Positions 28,780-37,714 of a stretch of DNA of 64,000 nucleotides are shown piece after piece. Under the pieces are notes generated by a model that was not told the DNA's origin, searched no databases, and was given only the letters and a program-made list of their open reading frames with translations. The first letter of the stretch is position 1, and every line of letters begins with the position of its first letter. This DNA comes from Bdellovibrio sp. NC01 (GTDB lineage Bacteria > Bdellovibrionota > Bdellovibrionia > Bdellovibrionales > Bdellovibrionaceae): assembly GCF_006874625.1 (NCBI RefSeq), contig NZ_CP030034.1, positions 2,418,001 through 2,482,000 of the forward strand. Reading direction: 5' to 3'. The position numbers were made by a program, and so were the translations under genes.

Positions 28780-29958
28780 ATGATGAAAATGCACATGGTC
28801 GTTCTTGGCAGTATTCTGCTGGCAGCGAGTATGTCTTCTGGTAAGCAAGCTGAAGACATTCGCTATAAAAAGGGTCTCATGAAGAGCATCCGCTGCGTCT
28901 TCTCTGGCCACAAAACCCAAACAGGTCCCACTATCGGCTCGGTGAATTTTGAAGATGCCGACAATACAGTGTGTGACCCTCTTTCAGGAAATGCAGCCGC
29001 CTCTCCAGAAAATGGTTTGCTTGCAAAACTTTATGTTAAGAGTTCCTCCATGACCAATGTGGCTGGGGTTATGGACTATTACAATAAAGGTGATGTGATC
29101 GATAAAAAGATTTACTTCGCCGACGTGAATGTACCTACTCGCCTATTCACAGAAGGTTTCTCAACGCAAGCGGGCTCGACACTTGTTGATGCTAACGGCA
29201 ATAAACTTATTGAAAATTTCGCATTGGAATATACATCGGTTCTGCAATTAGCAGACGGCGATGAAGCTGGTCACTATGAAATTGCTTCGCTTGCCGATGA
29301 CGGTGCCCGCGTCTTCATCAAAGAGGGCGATAAATGGAATGAAATTATCAACAATGATGGCAATCACGCGACTCGTATGGGCTGCCCTTATCGCACAGTT
29401 TATTTAGACAAAAATTCAAAAATCCCTGTGAAGGTCTTGTACTATCAAGGTCCACGTTATCACTTAGCCAATGTGTTGATTTGGAAACGCCACAACGCCG
29501 CTCACTCGTGGAAAAATCCATCGAATCACTCGTTGTGCGGTTTCACAGGTAACGATTACTTCTATATTTCTAAGAATGGCAAAAAAGGCTTAGCAATGTC
29601 TTACCTAGAGTTCACTGGTTGGAATACAATTCCTGCTAAGAACTATAAAATGCCAGATCAAGCTTCGAATCCTTGCTCAGTGGATCCATTGGCATTGACA
29701 GACTTTGCAATCGGTTCTTTGAGTGGTGGTTCAGCAACATTCAGTTGGAAAACGAATTATGCTTCGAACAGTCAGTTGCGCATTATCAATCAATTTACTT
29801 TCGAAGAAATCTATACCGATGTTGATGCGAATATGGTGACGAACCATTCAGCCTCACTATCGGGCCTGACTCCTGGAGTGATGTACTATGTGCAGGGTAT
29901 ATCCGTGGATGCTCAAGGTCGCGTCGTACGCTCGGGTCTTATTACTTTAGCTCCTTGA
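28780..29958 (+). CDS. Exported PA14-like plus fibronectin-III-like protein
   Basis: A 392-residue protein with a hydrophobic N-terminal signal. The middle (LLAKLYVKSSSMTNVAGVMDYY, YTSVLQLADGDEAGHYEIASLADDGARVFI, IPVKVLYYQGPRYHLANVLIW) resembles a PA14 domain, a carbohydrate-binding beta-barrel of adhesins and glycosidases. The last 90 residues (TDFAIGSLSGGSATFSWKTNYASNSQLRI, LSGLTPGVMYYVQGISVDAQGRV) look like an Fn3-type sandwich. GAGGTACGT precedes tandem ATGs. It follows the fibre gene by 171 bases and ends in a terminator, so it completes a surface or adhesion cluster. Domain calls rest on pattern recognition. Confidence 0.75.
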   Translation: MMKMHMVVLGSILLAASMSSGKQAEDIRYKKGLMKSIRCVFSGHKTQTGPTIGSVNFEDADNTVCDPLSGNAAASPENGLLAKLYVKSSSMTNVAGVMDYYNKGDVIDKKIYFADVNVPTRLFTEGFSTQAGSTLVDANGNKLIENFALEYTSVLQLADGDEAGHYEIASLADDGARVFIKEGDKWNEIINNDGNHATRMGCPYRTVYLDKNSKIPVKVLYYQGPRYHLANVLIWKRHNAAHSWKNPSNHSLCGFTGNDYFYISKNGKKGLAMSYLEFTGWNTIPAKNYKMPDQASNPCSVDPLALTDFAIGSLSGGSATFSWKTNYASNSQLRIINQFTFEEIYTDVDANMVTNHSASLSGLTPGVMYYVQGISVDAQGRVVRSGLITLAP

Positions 29959-29983
29959 TTTTGATTAAGGATCTTAAAACGCC

Positions 29984-30012
29984 AGAGGGGCCCACAAGGC
30001 CCCTCTTCTATT
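29984..30012. terminator. Bidirectional terminator between PA14/Fn3 and MHS transporter genes
   Basis: A perfect 9-bp stem (AGAGGGGCC / GGCCCCTCT, loop 5) lies between convergent stops, with TCTATTTTT on the plus-strand side and GCGTTTTAA on the minus-strand side. Confidence 0.8.
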
Positions 30013-30013
30013 T

Positions 30014-31450
30014 TTAATTCATGTCTCTCATGGCACCAGCAGGTCGTACTGTGGGGCCACCCTTACCACCCAACGGCGGCGTAGGTGTCGGTGTCGTTGA
30101 ATGCCAAGTGACGTCGCGCTGTTCTTTAATGAACAATGTCCCGATAATAAATGTCATCAGTGCGACCGCGATCGGATACGCAAGCCCCGCGAAGTGATTG
30201 CCGGTGCTTGCAACCAACGCTGTTCCAATGAATGGCACTAAGCCCCCGAACACGCCGTTACCGATATGGTACGGCAATGACATCGAAGTGTAACGAATAT
30301 TCACTGGGAACAATTCAACCAAGAAGGCCGCGATCGGTCCGTAAACCATCGTTACGAACATCACCTGAATCCACACTAAGAATGTTAACATCCCCACATT
30401 AGGATTCAGCGGAGCCGCCATTGGATCGGCAGAATTCCAGCCCGAATAAAATTCCAAGCCCTGATAGATCGGATAGTATGCAAGTGCTGCGATTAAACAT
30501 CCAGCCATCATAATTTTCTTACGTCCGATGCGATCTGAAAGAGCCCCGAAGAAAACAAAGAATGGTGTCGCACACAGCAATGCCACTGCGATGATTTTAT
30601 TTGCCAGCACGAAATCAATTTTTAAAACCGTCTGCAAATAATAGAGAGCATAGAACTGCCCCGTATACCACACAACCCCTTGCCCTGCGGTTGCACCTAA
30701 CAAAGCTAAAATCACCAGACGACGATTTGCTGGTTGTGCGAAGCTGTCGTGCAAAGGACGTTTTGATCCTTTGCCTTCTTCTTTCATTTTAATAAACAGC
30801 GGCGACTCGTGCATTTTCCTACGAATCAAATATGAAGCAACGACCAGCACGATCGACAGCAAGAACGGAATCCGCCAGCCCCAATCTTTGAATCCTGCTT
30901 CACCCATTGATAGACGTGTTGCTAAGATCACACCCAGTGACACGAACAAACCCAGAGTCGCCGTCGTTTGAATGAAGCTTGTATAGTAACCGCGTTTTCC
31001 GTCGGGACTGTGTTCCGCCACATAAGTCGCAGCACCACCGTATTCCCCACCCAAGGCAAGACCTTGCAAAAGACGAAGTACCAATAAAAGAATCGGCGCT
31101 AAGATACCGATCTTTTCGTAACCCGGTAGCAAACCGATGGCTGTCGTCGCAAGCCCCATAATTAATAAGGTCACCATGAATGCATATTTACGACCGACAA
31201 GATCGCCAACCCTGCCGAATACCAAAGCCCCAAACGGACGAACAATGAAGCCTGTCGCAAATGTTGCGAGTGTACTTAATAGAGCTGCGGTTTCATGTCC
31301 TTTAGGAAAAAACTGTGCAGAAATAATTGTCGCTAAACTTCCGAAGATATAAAAGTCATACCATTCAATCAAAGTCCCGGCACTGGATGCCATGATGACT
31401 TTCCAGATATTACTTGGTTTTTCTACTGCCTTCATCGTTGTAGTAGCCAT
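30014..31450 (-). CDS. MFS transporter of the metabolite:H+ symporter (MHS) type
   Basis: A 478-residue inner-membrane symporter with twelve hydrophobic segments and MHS hallmarks: SSAGTLIEWYDFYIFGSLA in TM1, GRVGDLVGRKYAF between TM2 and TM3, RLLQGLALGGEYGGAATYVAEH in TM4-5 and GALSDRIGRKK in the second half. Family members carry proline/betaine, shikimate, alpha-ketoglutarate or citrate; which one is not decidable here. ATG 31450 is chosen because AGGAGGG lies nine bases upstream. The C-terminus has an unusual Pro/Thr/Gly-rich tail of about 30 residues (TPTPTPPLGGKGG). Confidence 0.92.
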   Translation of the reverse strand: MATTTMKAVEKPSNIWKVIMASSAGTLIEWYDFYIFGSLATIISAQFFPKGHETAALLSTLATFATGFIVRPFGALVFGRVGDLVGRKYAFMVTLLIMGLATTAIGLLPGYEKIGILAPILLLVLRLLQGLALGGEYGGAATYVAEHSPDGKRGYYTSFIQTTATLGLFVSLGVILATRLSMGEAGFKDWGWRIPFLLSIVLVVASYLIRRKMHESPLFIKMKEEGKGSKRPLHDSFAQPANRRLVILALLGATAGQGVVWYTGQFYALYYLQTVLKIDFVLANKIIAVALLCATPFFVFFGALSDRIGRKKIMMAGCLIAALAYYPIYQGLEFYSGWNSADPMAAPLNPNVGMLTFLVWIQVMFVTMVYGPIAAFLVELFPVNIRYTSMSLPYHIGNGVFGGLVPFIGTALVASTGNHFAGLAYPIAVALMTFIIGTLFIKEQRDVTWHSTTPTPTPPLGGKGGPTVRPAGAMRDMN

Positions 31451-31572
31451 TAATGATTTCCCTCCTGCAAATGGAACATTCAGCCACATTGTTGTTGAGT
31501 CCAGACTCTACCCTCAACGAATTCCGTTAAAATTTCTTATGTTTAATTTTGCATTGTTAGAAGACAGGGCAA

Positions 31573-31605
31573 ATAAAAAAGGCCAAAGGGAGCACCTTTG
31601 GCCTT
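31573..31605 (-). terminator. Intrinsic terminator of the ABC1-like gene
   Basis: An 11-bp perfect stem (AAGGCCAAAGG / CCTTTGGCCTT, loop 5) is followed on the minus strand by six T residues and ATTT. It lies 25 bases after the stop. Confidence 0.85.
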
Positions 31606-31630
31606 CATAATTTATTTTCAAAAACTATTT

Positions 31631-33730
31631 CTATAGGAACACACCTTCACAGCTTAATGAAACTCCCGCATGTGGAATATCCACCGGAATTGTAGGAGTC
31701 ACCGGTTGTTGCGGGCGAATACGATTTGCAATTTCTTGCAGGCCGAGCTTCAAAAGATCCGCGCGCGAAAGCTTTTCTTCGATTACCAAGCGTTTGTAAA
31801 CCAGTGCAGGATTTTGTATCGCAAATGATTTCAGCATTCCTGAAATTGAAAGCGTACTTCCACTGTCTTGCAAAAGTTTATTCACGATCACGATACCGCG
31901 ATTTAAACTGATAAAGTCATAAGGCAAACGCAAGCCCTGTAACATCGCCCACTTCGTCCAGCCATCGATAGAAGCTTCTTCGACTGAAAGAGTTTGTTTC
32001 ATGCGTGCAGCAACTAATGATTTCAACTGAGTTTGTGTGACAGTGTTATTGCCTTTATCACTGATGCTCCAGAAACCGCGTGCTGTCAGCTCAGGGTTCT
32101 TCAGTTCAACACCGACACCCAAAACCATCACCTGACGTTGCAATTCAGGTGAAATCACACCGCCCATTCCGTAATCCAGAATAGCGACGTTAATCTTTTC
32201 ATCTGTCAGACGAACCATGAAGTTACCTTGGTGCAGATCCGAGTGATAGAATCCGCCGCCGAATAACACTTCCTGGCCCCACATCTTAGCTAACGCTTCT
32301 ACAACACCTTTTTTTAATTCAGGAACCAACTCAGCCCAAGCATTCGCTTCTTTATCAAGCTTTTTACCAATGACCATTTCTTGAATCATGAATTTTGATT
32401 CTTTATTTTTTGGATCATAGATGTGCGGCACATGGAACTCGATATAGTTTTTATACTCGGGAGTATTCATCAATACTGTTTTATTGTAACGAGTCGCCGC
32501 AAGCTTTTGGCGCGCGATTGTGTCTTCTTGACTGAGCTCTGCCGTTACTGTTGCAGTCAGATCATTCACGATAGGAGAAAGCTTCGGGGCTCCCGTTTTT
32601 GCGAATTCTTCGTTGTTATCTAGAATAGCAGCCACTTCTTTAAGAATACGGGCATCTTCTTCAACGCGCTTTTCGATATCTGGTTTAATGAAGCGCACAA
32701 CCACATCTGCACGTTTGCCGTCGATAAGGATTTTTGCGCGGTGAACTTGGGCCATCGTACCTACGCCCAATGGTTTGCGTTCAAAATATAGGAACTGATA
32801 ATTAGCTTTTTCAGCTTGCAGAATTTCTTCCACTTGACGGTATGGAACGGGACGAACCGCATCTTCAAGACTTTTGAAAACCTTGATCATTTCAGGGCTT
32901 AAATCTCCCTGACGAGCCACGATTTGCAAAAGTTTTTGCAATTGTGGACCGCTGTTTTGCACCATGATTTCAAACTTCTGCATGTCTGAAGAATTCAAGT
33001 TTTCACCTAAAAACGAAGACACGATCAGTTTCTTTGAAGCTGGCGACAGGCGCGAAAAATATTCTGAAAACATGGTCTGCAAAACAATTCTTAAGGACAC
33101 ATCAGATGACTTCGCCATTTCCGAAGTTGCGATCTTTTCACCGATGCGATTGAATTCCTGCATCTTATCTTTAAATAGCGCTTCGTTTTCTTGCAACAAC
33201 CACTGTTTCGCAAGCTCTTTACCCTGTGGATCTTGCAACAAGGCCAGCGCATTAGACACGATATCAGCAGATTGTAAGTGTTTAGCGGCCTCTTTATCAG
33301 ACTCGCCCATTAATTTTAACTGCTCCGTTTGCCATTCAATGTATTTATTGATTTGCGCTTGGATACGAGGGCTTTTAGCATGGTATTCGACGATACCACG
33401 TGGACCGTCTTTTTCGATCAACTGTAAATCCAAAGCAACGCTTTGAGTATTCGGCCATTCACCACGGAAATGTTTTAGGAATTCTTCGAAATTAGTGACT
33501 TCAACAGTTTGTACGGGAATTTGGGCTACTGTCGTAAAGTATTTTTCGGCGCGATCCAGGTAATCGCGTTGGATGTCTTTGGCTTCACCGTGTGCGGCTA
33601 ACGCGTAGGTCATCGCTACCCGTTGCTCATAAGACAAATACAGATCCTGCTTCTTGGAACTTGCCCAAGAAACACAGGCCAGCAGGAACGCTAAGCATAG
33701 GCCGATTACAGCTGTAAACCGTCTCAACAT
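31631..33730 (-). CDS. Exported ABC1/UbiB-family atypical kinase-like protein
   Basis: ABC1/UbiB proteins are protein-kinase-like ATPases linked to quinone and lipid metabolism and normally face the cytoplasm or a matrix. This 699-residue protein starts with a clear export signal (MLRRFTAVIGLCLAFLLAC...SWA). After a helical region of about 260 residues comes the kinase-like core: PLGVGTMAQVHRA at 319-332, where the Ala-rich loop usually reads AAAS; VVVRFIKPDI, where the VAVK lysine position is Arg346; the retained catalytic loop HSDLHQGN (496-503) and a DYG metal-binding motif (Asp519). AAGGGTG precedes ATG 33730; the longer frame to 33754 is less likely. Possibly a pseudokinase or an envelope protein with altered nucleotide use. 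Confidence 0.87.
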   Translation of the reverse strand: MLRRFTAVIGLCLAFLLACVSWASSKKQDLYLSYEQRVAMTYALAAHGEAKDIQRDYLDRAEKYFTTVAQIPVQTVEVTNFEEFLKHFRGEWPNTQSVALDLQLIEKDGPRGIVEYHAKSPRIQAQINKYIEWQTEQLKLMGESDKEAAKHLQSADIVSNALALLQDPQGKELAKQWLLQENEALFKDKMQEFNRIGEKIATSEMAKSSDVSLRIVLQTMFSEYFSRLSPASKKLIVSSFLGENLNSSDMQKFEIMVQNSGPQLQKLLQIVARQGDLSPEMIKVFKSLEDAVRPVPYRQVEEILQAEKANYQFLYFERKPLGVGTMAQVHRAKILIDGKRADVVVRFIKPDIEKRVEEDARILKEVAAILDNNEEFAKTGAPKLSPIVNDLTATVTAELSQEDTIARQKLAATRYNKTVLMNTPEYKNYIEFHVPHIYDPKNKESKFMIQEMVIGKKLDKEANAWAELVPELKKGVVEALAKMWGQEVLFGGGFYHSDLHQGNFMVRLTDEKINVAILDYGMGGVISPELQRQVMVLGVGVELKNPELTARGFWSISDKGNNTVTQTQLKSLVAARMKQTLSVEEASIDGWTKWAMLQGLRLPYDFISLNRGIVIVNKLLQDSGSTLSISGMLKSFAIQNPALVYKRLVIEEKLSRADLLKLGLQEIANRIRPQQPVTPTIPVDIPHAGVSLSCEGVFL

Positions 33731-33882
33731 GATACACCCTTGTGAATAAAACAATTCACTAAGAAAAGATGCACAGCTCAGACCATGGGCATAAATACTT
33801 TAGGGCCTTACCACTCCCTAAGAGGTGTGTATGGGCTAGACAGGCAGCAAACTCTGTCGCTGCCTTTTGACTGTCGTGAGGC

Positions 33883-34674
33883 TTACTCTAAAACTTCGAG
33901 AGTATCGCCAATTTTGATTTGTCCTTCGTTCTCAGGAATCCACAAGACACCGAAGTTTACGCCCTTGTCATCGCGACGATACGACGCCAAAGTTTTCAAC
34001 GGTTCAGCACCCGTTTTTTCTCCGGTTTTTTGGTCGATAGTGATGATCGCACAACGCGCGCATTTCTTCGGTAACGAGAAAACCACTTCGCCGATTTTGA
34101 TTTTCTTCCAAGATTCTTCTTCGAACGCCTGACCACCTTGGAACACAATATTAGGACGGAAACGATCAACACCGACTGGAGTTCGCAGGCGGCCATTTAG
34201 ATCTTCCAAACTTTTTGTATTTACTAAAAGTAAAGGACGACCGTCAGAAAAACGCACTTCAGGTTTCCAATCCGCTTGATGAGAAAGCACGCGGCGTTGT
34301 GAATAAGGCGCATAACGAACCAAACGACAATTTGTCCCTAGGTACTGCGACAACCCCTGCGAGTACAGATCTGGTTCCAAAGCGGCTTCAAACGTATCAT
34401 TCCATACCGACACTTTGACCTTGCGCTGGAACGAGTTGTTCTTAGAAATTTTAAAGAACATCTTTTGAAAACCCACAGTCAATGCAGCCTGATCATTGAA
34501 GACTTCCACAGTTGCAAGCTTAGGAACGGTTCTTTGCGAAACGAACTTTCCATTTTCATCAATCAGCATCCACTGGCGATCGCCCTCTGGACCTTCATGG
34601 GTGATTTTCATGTCTTTAACTGCTTGGCCACGCGCCGACTTAATCGGATAGATAAAAAGTTCTTCAATTCTCAT
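33883..34674 (-). CDS. MOSC domain protein with MOSC-N beta-barrel (YcbX/mARC-like)
   Basis: The 263-residue protein begins with the MOSC-N signature (IEELFIYPIKSARGQAVKDMKITHEGPEGDRQWMLID, split here as the barrel) and ends with the MOSC domain: VGVDRFRPNIVF, CARCAIITIDQKTGEKTGAEPLKTLASYR and FGVLWIPENEGQIKIGDTLEVL. The conserved Cys of RCAIITID is the expected molybdenum ligand. Relatives reduce N-hydroxylated compounds with the molybdenum cofactor. No ferredoxin domain follows, so an external electron donor would be needed. No clear ribosome-binding site is seen before the ATG. Confidence 0.9.
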   Translation of the reverse strand: MRIEELFIYPIKSARGQAVKDMKITHEGPEGDRQWMLIDENGKFVSQRTVPKLATVEVFNDQAALTVGFQKMFFKISKNNSFQRKVKVSVWNDTFEAALEPDLYSQGLSQYLGTNCRLVRYAPYSQRRVLSHQADWKPEVRFSDGRPLLLVNTKSLEDLNGRLRTPVGVDRFRPNIVFQGGQAFEEESWKKIKIGEVVFSLPKKCARCAIITIDQKTGEKTGAEPLKTLASYRRDDKGVNFGVLWIPENEGQIKIGDTLEVLE

Positions 34675-34792
34675 AGCGCAAGTTTTCTGCGAGTGGCGTT
34701 TACAGGCAAGAGCTTTCTATTTCAGTGAGCTTGCGCGTCCAAGTTTTTAATCCGCTGTCCACCGATCCAAGGTCTGCCCGGCGTTAATGTCG

Positions 34793-34821
34793 TTTACGCT
34801 AAACACAGACCTCTTTAGAAT
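34793..34821 (+). promoter_or_regulatory. Sigma70-like promoter of the hydrolase/GMC operon
   Basis: TTTACG (34793-34798) and TAGAAT (34816-34821) are separated by exactly 17 bases, 4/6 and 5/6 of consensus, and lie about 22 bases before the GTG start, with AAGGAA as ribosome-binding site between. Upstream, GCGCAAG and CTTGCGC form a widely spaced inverted repeat around 34677-34738. Confidence 0.6.
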
Positions 34822-34843
34822 AAAATAAACAAAGGAAACATTA

Positions 34844-36616
34844 GTGACAACACATCGCACTTCCCTCGAGTTCACAGAGAGAATGGCCGGCCACTTCGTG
34901 CCAAAACAATTCAACCTTTCTGCAGAAAATCCCCTTAAGAAAAACGATTTCGTACAGATTGAATCAGGTTCAAATCGAGAAGATTTTGAATTCACTTTGA
35001 CGATCAAAACCAACGACATCGATCAGTTCATTACCGATCCTCTTTTACAAGCAGAAGCCTTCGGCGTGATTAGTGGACTTTCAGACCAAGAACCTTTGAA
35101 AATCGAACAAGGTATTTTCAATCTGTTTGTGCGCCCTGATGCGAGCCCTGATTTAGATACAGCAAAAGAAATGCACTACACCCTATTCTTGAAAGATGCC
35201 CAAGGAAAACCGTGGACTTTCTTTGGCTTCAAAGAGGTCGTCAAAGAAGACACCTTTGAGATGTGGGCGCAAACGACAACGCTGTATTATTATATCTGGG
35301 AAGGCCATTCGACGTTTGATAATCCCATCGCTAAAAAAGTGCGCGGCGTAGGAATTTTGCGAATTTCAGTCAGCGACTTCATCAAGCAATTAACGACATT
35401 TAAAACGAATGCTGCTTCGATCGTCGATGAACAAGAAGCTATCGTAAAATTCTTAAACGTCTTTGCTGGTAATTTGTGGCAGGCCTATGCGCCGTTTGTT
35501 TTTACAACCACAAGTTCGCGTTGGAACGAGCATCTATTCCCAATGAATACCACTCAAGGTGTGGCTATGGGGGAAAAGACGTTACATCCCATCGATACCC
35601 ACGACGGGCTTACGATTTCTTTGCAACGCTTTAAAGTGAAAGAAACGAAAAACGTCGTGCTGCTTTTGCACGGTCTGACAACTTCAACGGACATGTACAT
35701 CATGCCCGAGCATCAAAACTTTGTGAACTATCTGCATTCGAATGGTTTTACGGATGTATGGTCATTGGATTGGCGTGGAAGTGGCAGATTCACTTACAAC
35801 TTGATGCCACACCGTTATAACTTAGACGACATCGCAAAGAACGATATTCCGAAAGCTTTGGAGTTCATTCGTCAAAGCTGCGGTAAAGACGTCAAAGTTC
35901 ACGTGGTCTGCCACTGCGTGGGTTCAATCAGCTTCATGGCGTCGCTTGCTGCGGGTTATGTCGACAATATTGCAAGTATCATTTCAAACAGCGTATCGCT
36001 AAGTCCAAAAGTTCGCTGGCAGGCATTTTTAAAGATGATCTTTGGACCCGAACTTCTTGAATACATCTTTGGTTATGCGTACATCAGTCCGCGCATGGCC
36101 TACTTCCCGGGGCCGGGGTTTGGTAAATGGTTATACTGGATGGAGCGAGGCATTCGTCACGAATGTAAAGAGCCTGCCTGTCACCTCGTTAGTTTCATGT
36201 GGGGTTGGGGTTATCCTGCCGCTTACAACCATCGCAACATGCATCCGACGACTCACCGTCGTTTAGTGGATCTATTTGGTGGCACAAGTTTTCACTATTA
36301 TCGCCATATTCGAAAAATGCTTTTTGCGAAAGCATCGGTGTCGTTCGATAAAAAAATTAATTACCTTGAAGAGTGTAAAAAGAAAACTCTGCCGCCGACG
36401 TTGTTTATCAGTGGCAGCGACAATCACATCTTCCCAGGATCGAACAAACAAACTTATGAAGCTCTAAAAGACAGCAAAAACGCAGACCGCGTACAATATC
36501 TTGAATTCGCCAATTACGGCCATCAAGACACATTCATGGGTCAGTATTCACATATCGAAGTGTTCCCACAACTTTTAGCGTTCTTAAAAAAACACGAGGT
36601 GCGCGATGCAAATTGA
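34844..36616 (+). CDS. Alpha/beta hydrolase with N-terminal accessory domain and Cys at the nucleophile position
   Basis: The 590-residue protein has two parts. Residues 1 to about 225 (FTLTIKTNDIDQFITDPLLQAEAFG, FNLFVRPD, TTTLYYYIWEGH) form a domain that I recall from long GMC-oxidoreductase fusion proteins of other bacteria. The rest is an alpha/beta hydrolase: oxyanion segment LLLHGLTTSTDMY, nucleophile elbow VVCHCVGS with Cys358 where Ser is usual, acid segment FISGSDNHIFPG and a late His in FANYGHQD. A Cys nucleophile is known in PHA synthase-like hydrolases. The start is GTG with AAGGAA upstream. It overlaps the next gene by 11 bases, and its C-terminus has no membrane segment. Confidence 0.85.
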   Translation: MTTHRTSLEFTERMAGHFVPKQFNLSAENPLKKNDFVQIESGSNREDFEFTLTIKTNDIDQFITDPLLQAEAFGVISGLSDQEPLKIEQGIFNLFVRPDASPDLDTAKEMHYTLFLKDAQGKPWTFFGFKEVVKEDTFEMWAQTTTLYYYIWEGHSTFDNPIAKKVRGVGILRISVSDFIKQLTTFKTNAASIVDEQEAIVKFLNVFAGNLWQAYAPFVFTTTSSRWNEHLFPMNTTQGVAMGEKTLHPIDTHDGLTISLQRFKVKETKNVVLLLHGLTTSTDMYIMPEHQNFVNYLHSNGFTDVWSLDWRGSGRFTYNLMPHRYNLDDIAKNDIPKALEFIRQSCGKDVKVHVVCHCVGSISFMASLAAGYVDNIASIISNSVSLSPKVRWQAFLKMIFGPELLEYIFGYAYISPRMAYFPGPGFGKWLYWMERGIRHECKEPACHLVSFMWGWGYPAAYNHRNMHPTTHRRLVDLFGGTSFHYYRHIRKMLFAKASVSFDKKINYLEECKKKTLPPTLFISGSDNHIFPGSNKQTYEALKDSKNADRVQYLEFANYGHQDTFMGQYSHIEVFPQLLAFLKKHEVRDAN

Positions 36617-37706
36617 TTTCCACTTAGGAGTCACTTACGTCCTTGCCCGCATGAGTGGCTTTAGTCCCTTTGAAGCGAACACCATCGCCAGCAGTTCACA
36701 ATATGTCGACGACGCTGTTGAGTCAGGAAAGATCTTATTCACAAACAGATCCGCTTATGAATTCGAAGCCAGTGCGCATCGCATGTTAGACTATCGCAAT
36801 TTTGAAGAGCTTGCGAATCATCACGTGTGGATTCCTTTCCACTTTATTCCCGGCAACGAAATCCGCAGCAGCGGCGCCGATTCCTTGGTGCAAAGGCTGA
36901 TCTGCCGTCCTAATAGCGTCATCGCTCAAGATATTCTTAAAAGCACAATCACAAACTTTAATCGCAACTTCGGTTATCACCTGCTTGGTGTAACAACGCA
37001 CGCCTACGTCGATACCTGGGCCCATCAGGGCTTTGCCGGCATCACTGACAAAGTAAATATGGTTGATGAGATCTACGACGACGAAGGCGAACTGGATCAA
37101 GAGATGATGACCTATCGCAAGAAATACTTCCGCAGAAATCCACTGCGTCGCCTGGTTGACTGGATCAAATCTTTTTTTGTCAGCAAGTATCTGCCGGTGG
37201 GGCACGGTTCGGTCTTAAGTTATCCGGACTTGCCCTACTTGCGTTGGCGCTACAAAGACTGGGAAGGTCGCATCATTCGTCGCGACAACCCGGCCGATTA
37301 CATGCAAGCCGTCCATCATGTCCTGGAATTCTTTAAAGAGGTTCGCAAAGCGCACAATTTACCGTTGGTAAAAGTTTTCGACGAAGACATTGCAAAAATC
37401 AAAGAGCTGATTGAAAGCATCGACGACGAAGAAGGCACGGATCGTTTAGAAAAATGGAAAAACGAAATTCTTTGCGGCGCTTTTAAATTTGGAACCGATG
37501 TCTGGAGATATCAAGCGGAAGGCCCAGAGTCCTGGCTGAAAGAAGCCTTCGATATCGAATTCCACGAACAATTTGAAATGGAAAACGTGGCTTACAAGGA
37601 CTCTTTCTTAAAATCCAACTGGAAGATGATGCACGATGCGCTGATTTATTATCGTTTCAGCGTCCTGCATGAGGTTCTTCCTAAACACGAAATCTGTGTA
37701 GCGTAA
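36606..37706 (+). CDS. DUF6765-like, PLC-like metal-dependent protein of unknown function
   Basis: A 366-residue cytoplasmic-looking protein with the start MQIDFHLGVTYVLARMSGFS, then ASSSQYVDDAV, FHFIPGNEIRS and THAYVDTWAHQGFAGI. The spaced His/Asp residues (DFH, QYVDD, HAYVDTWAHQ) resemble the metal-binding pattern of zinc-dependent phospholipase C/P1-nuclease-like helical folds, and the opening matches what I recall of DUF6765; both are tentative. It overlaps the hydrolase gene by 11 bases and precedes the GMC gene by 8 bases, so it is a fixed member of this operon. No signal peptide. Confidence 0.75.
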   Translation: MQIDFHLGVTYVLARMSGFSPFEANTIASSSQYVDDAVESGKILFTNRSAYEFEASAHRMLDYRNFEELANHHVWIPFHFIPGNEIRSSGADSLVQRLICRPNSVIAQDILKSTITNFNRNFGYHLLGVTTHAYVDTWAHQGFAGITDKVNMVDEIYDDEGELDQEMMTYRKKYFRRNPLRRLVDWIKSFFVSKYLPVGHGSVLSYPDLPYLRWRYKDWEGRIIRRDNPADYMQAVHHVLEFFKEVRKAHNLPLVKVFDEDIAKIKELIESIDDEEGTDRLEKWKNEILCGAFKFGTDVWRYQAEGPESWLKEAFDIEFHEQFEMENVAYKDSFLKSNWKMMHDALIYYRFSVLHEVLPKHEICVA

Positions 37707-37714
37707 GGTTCAAC

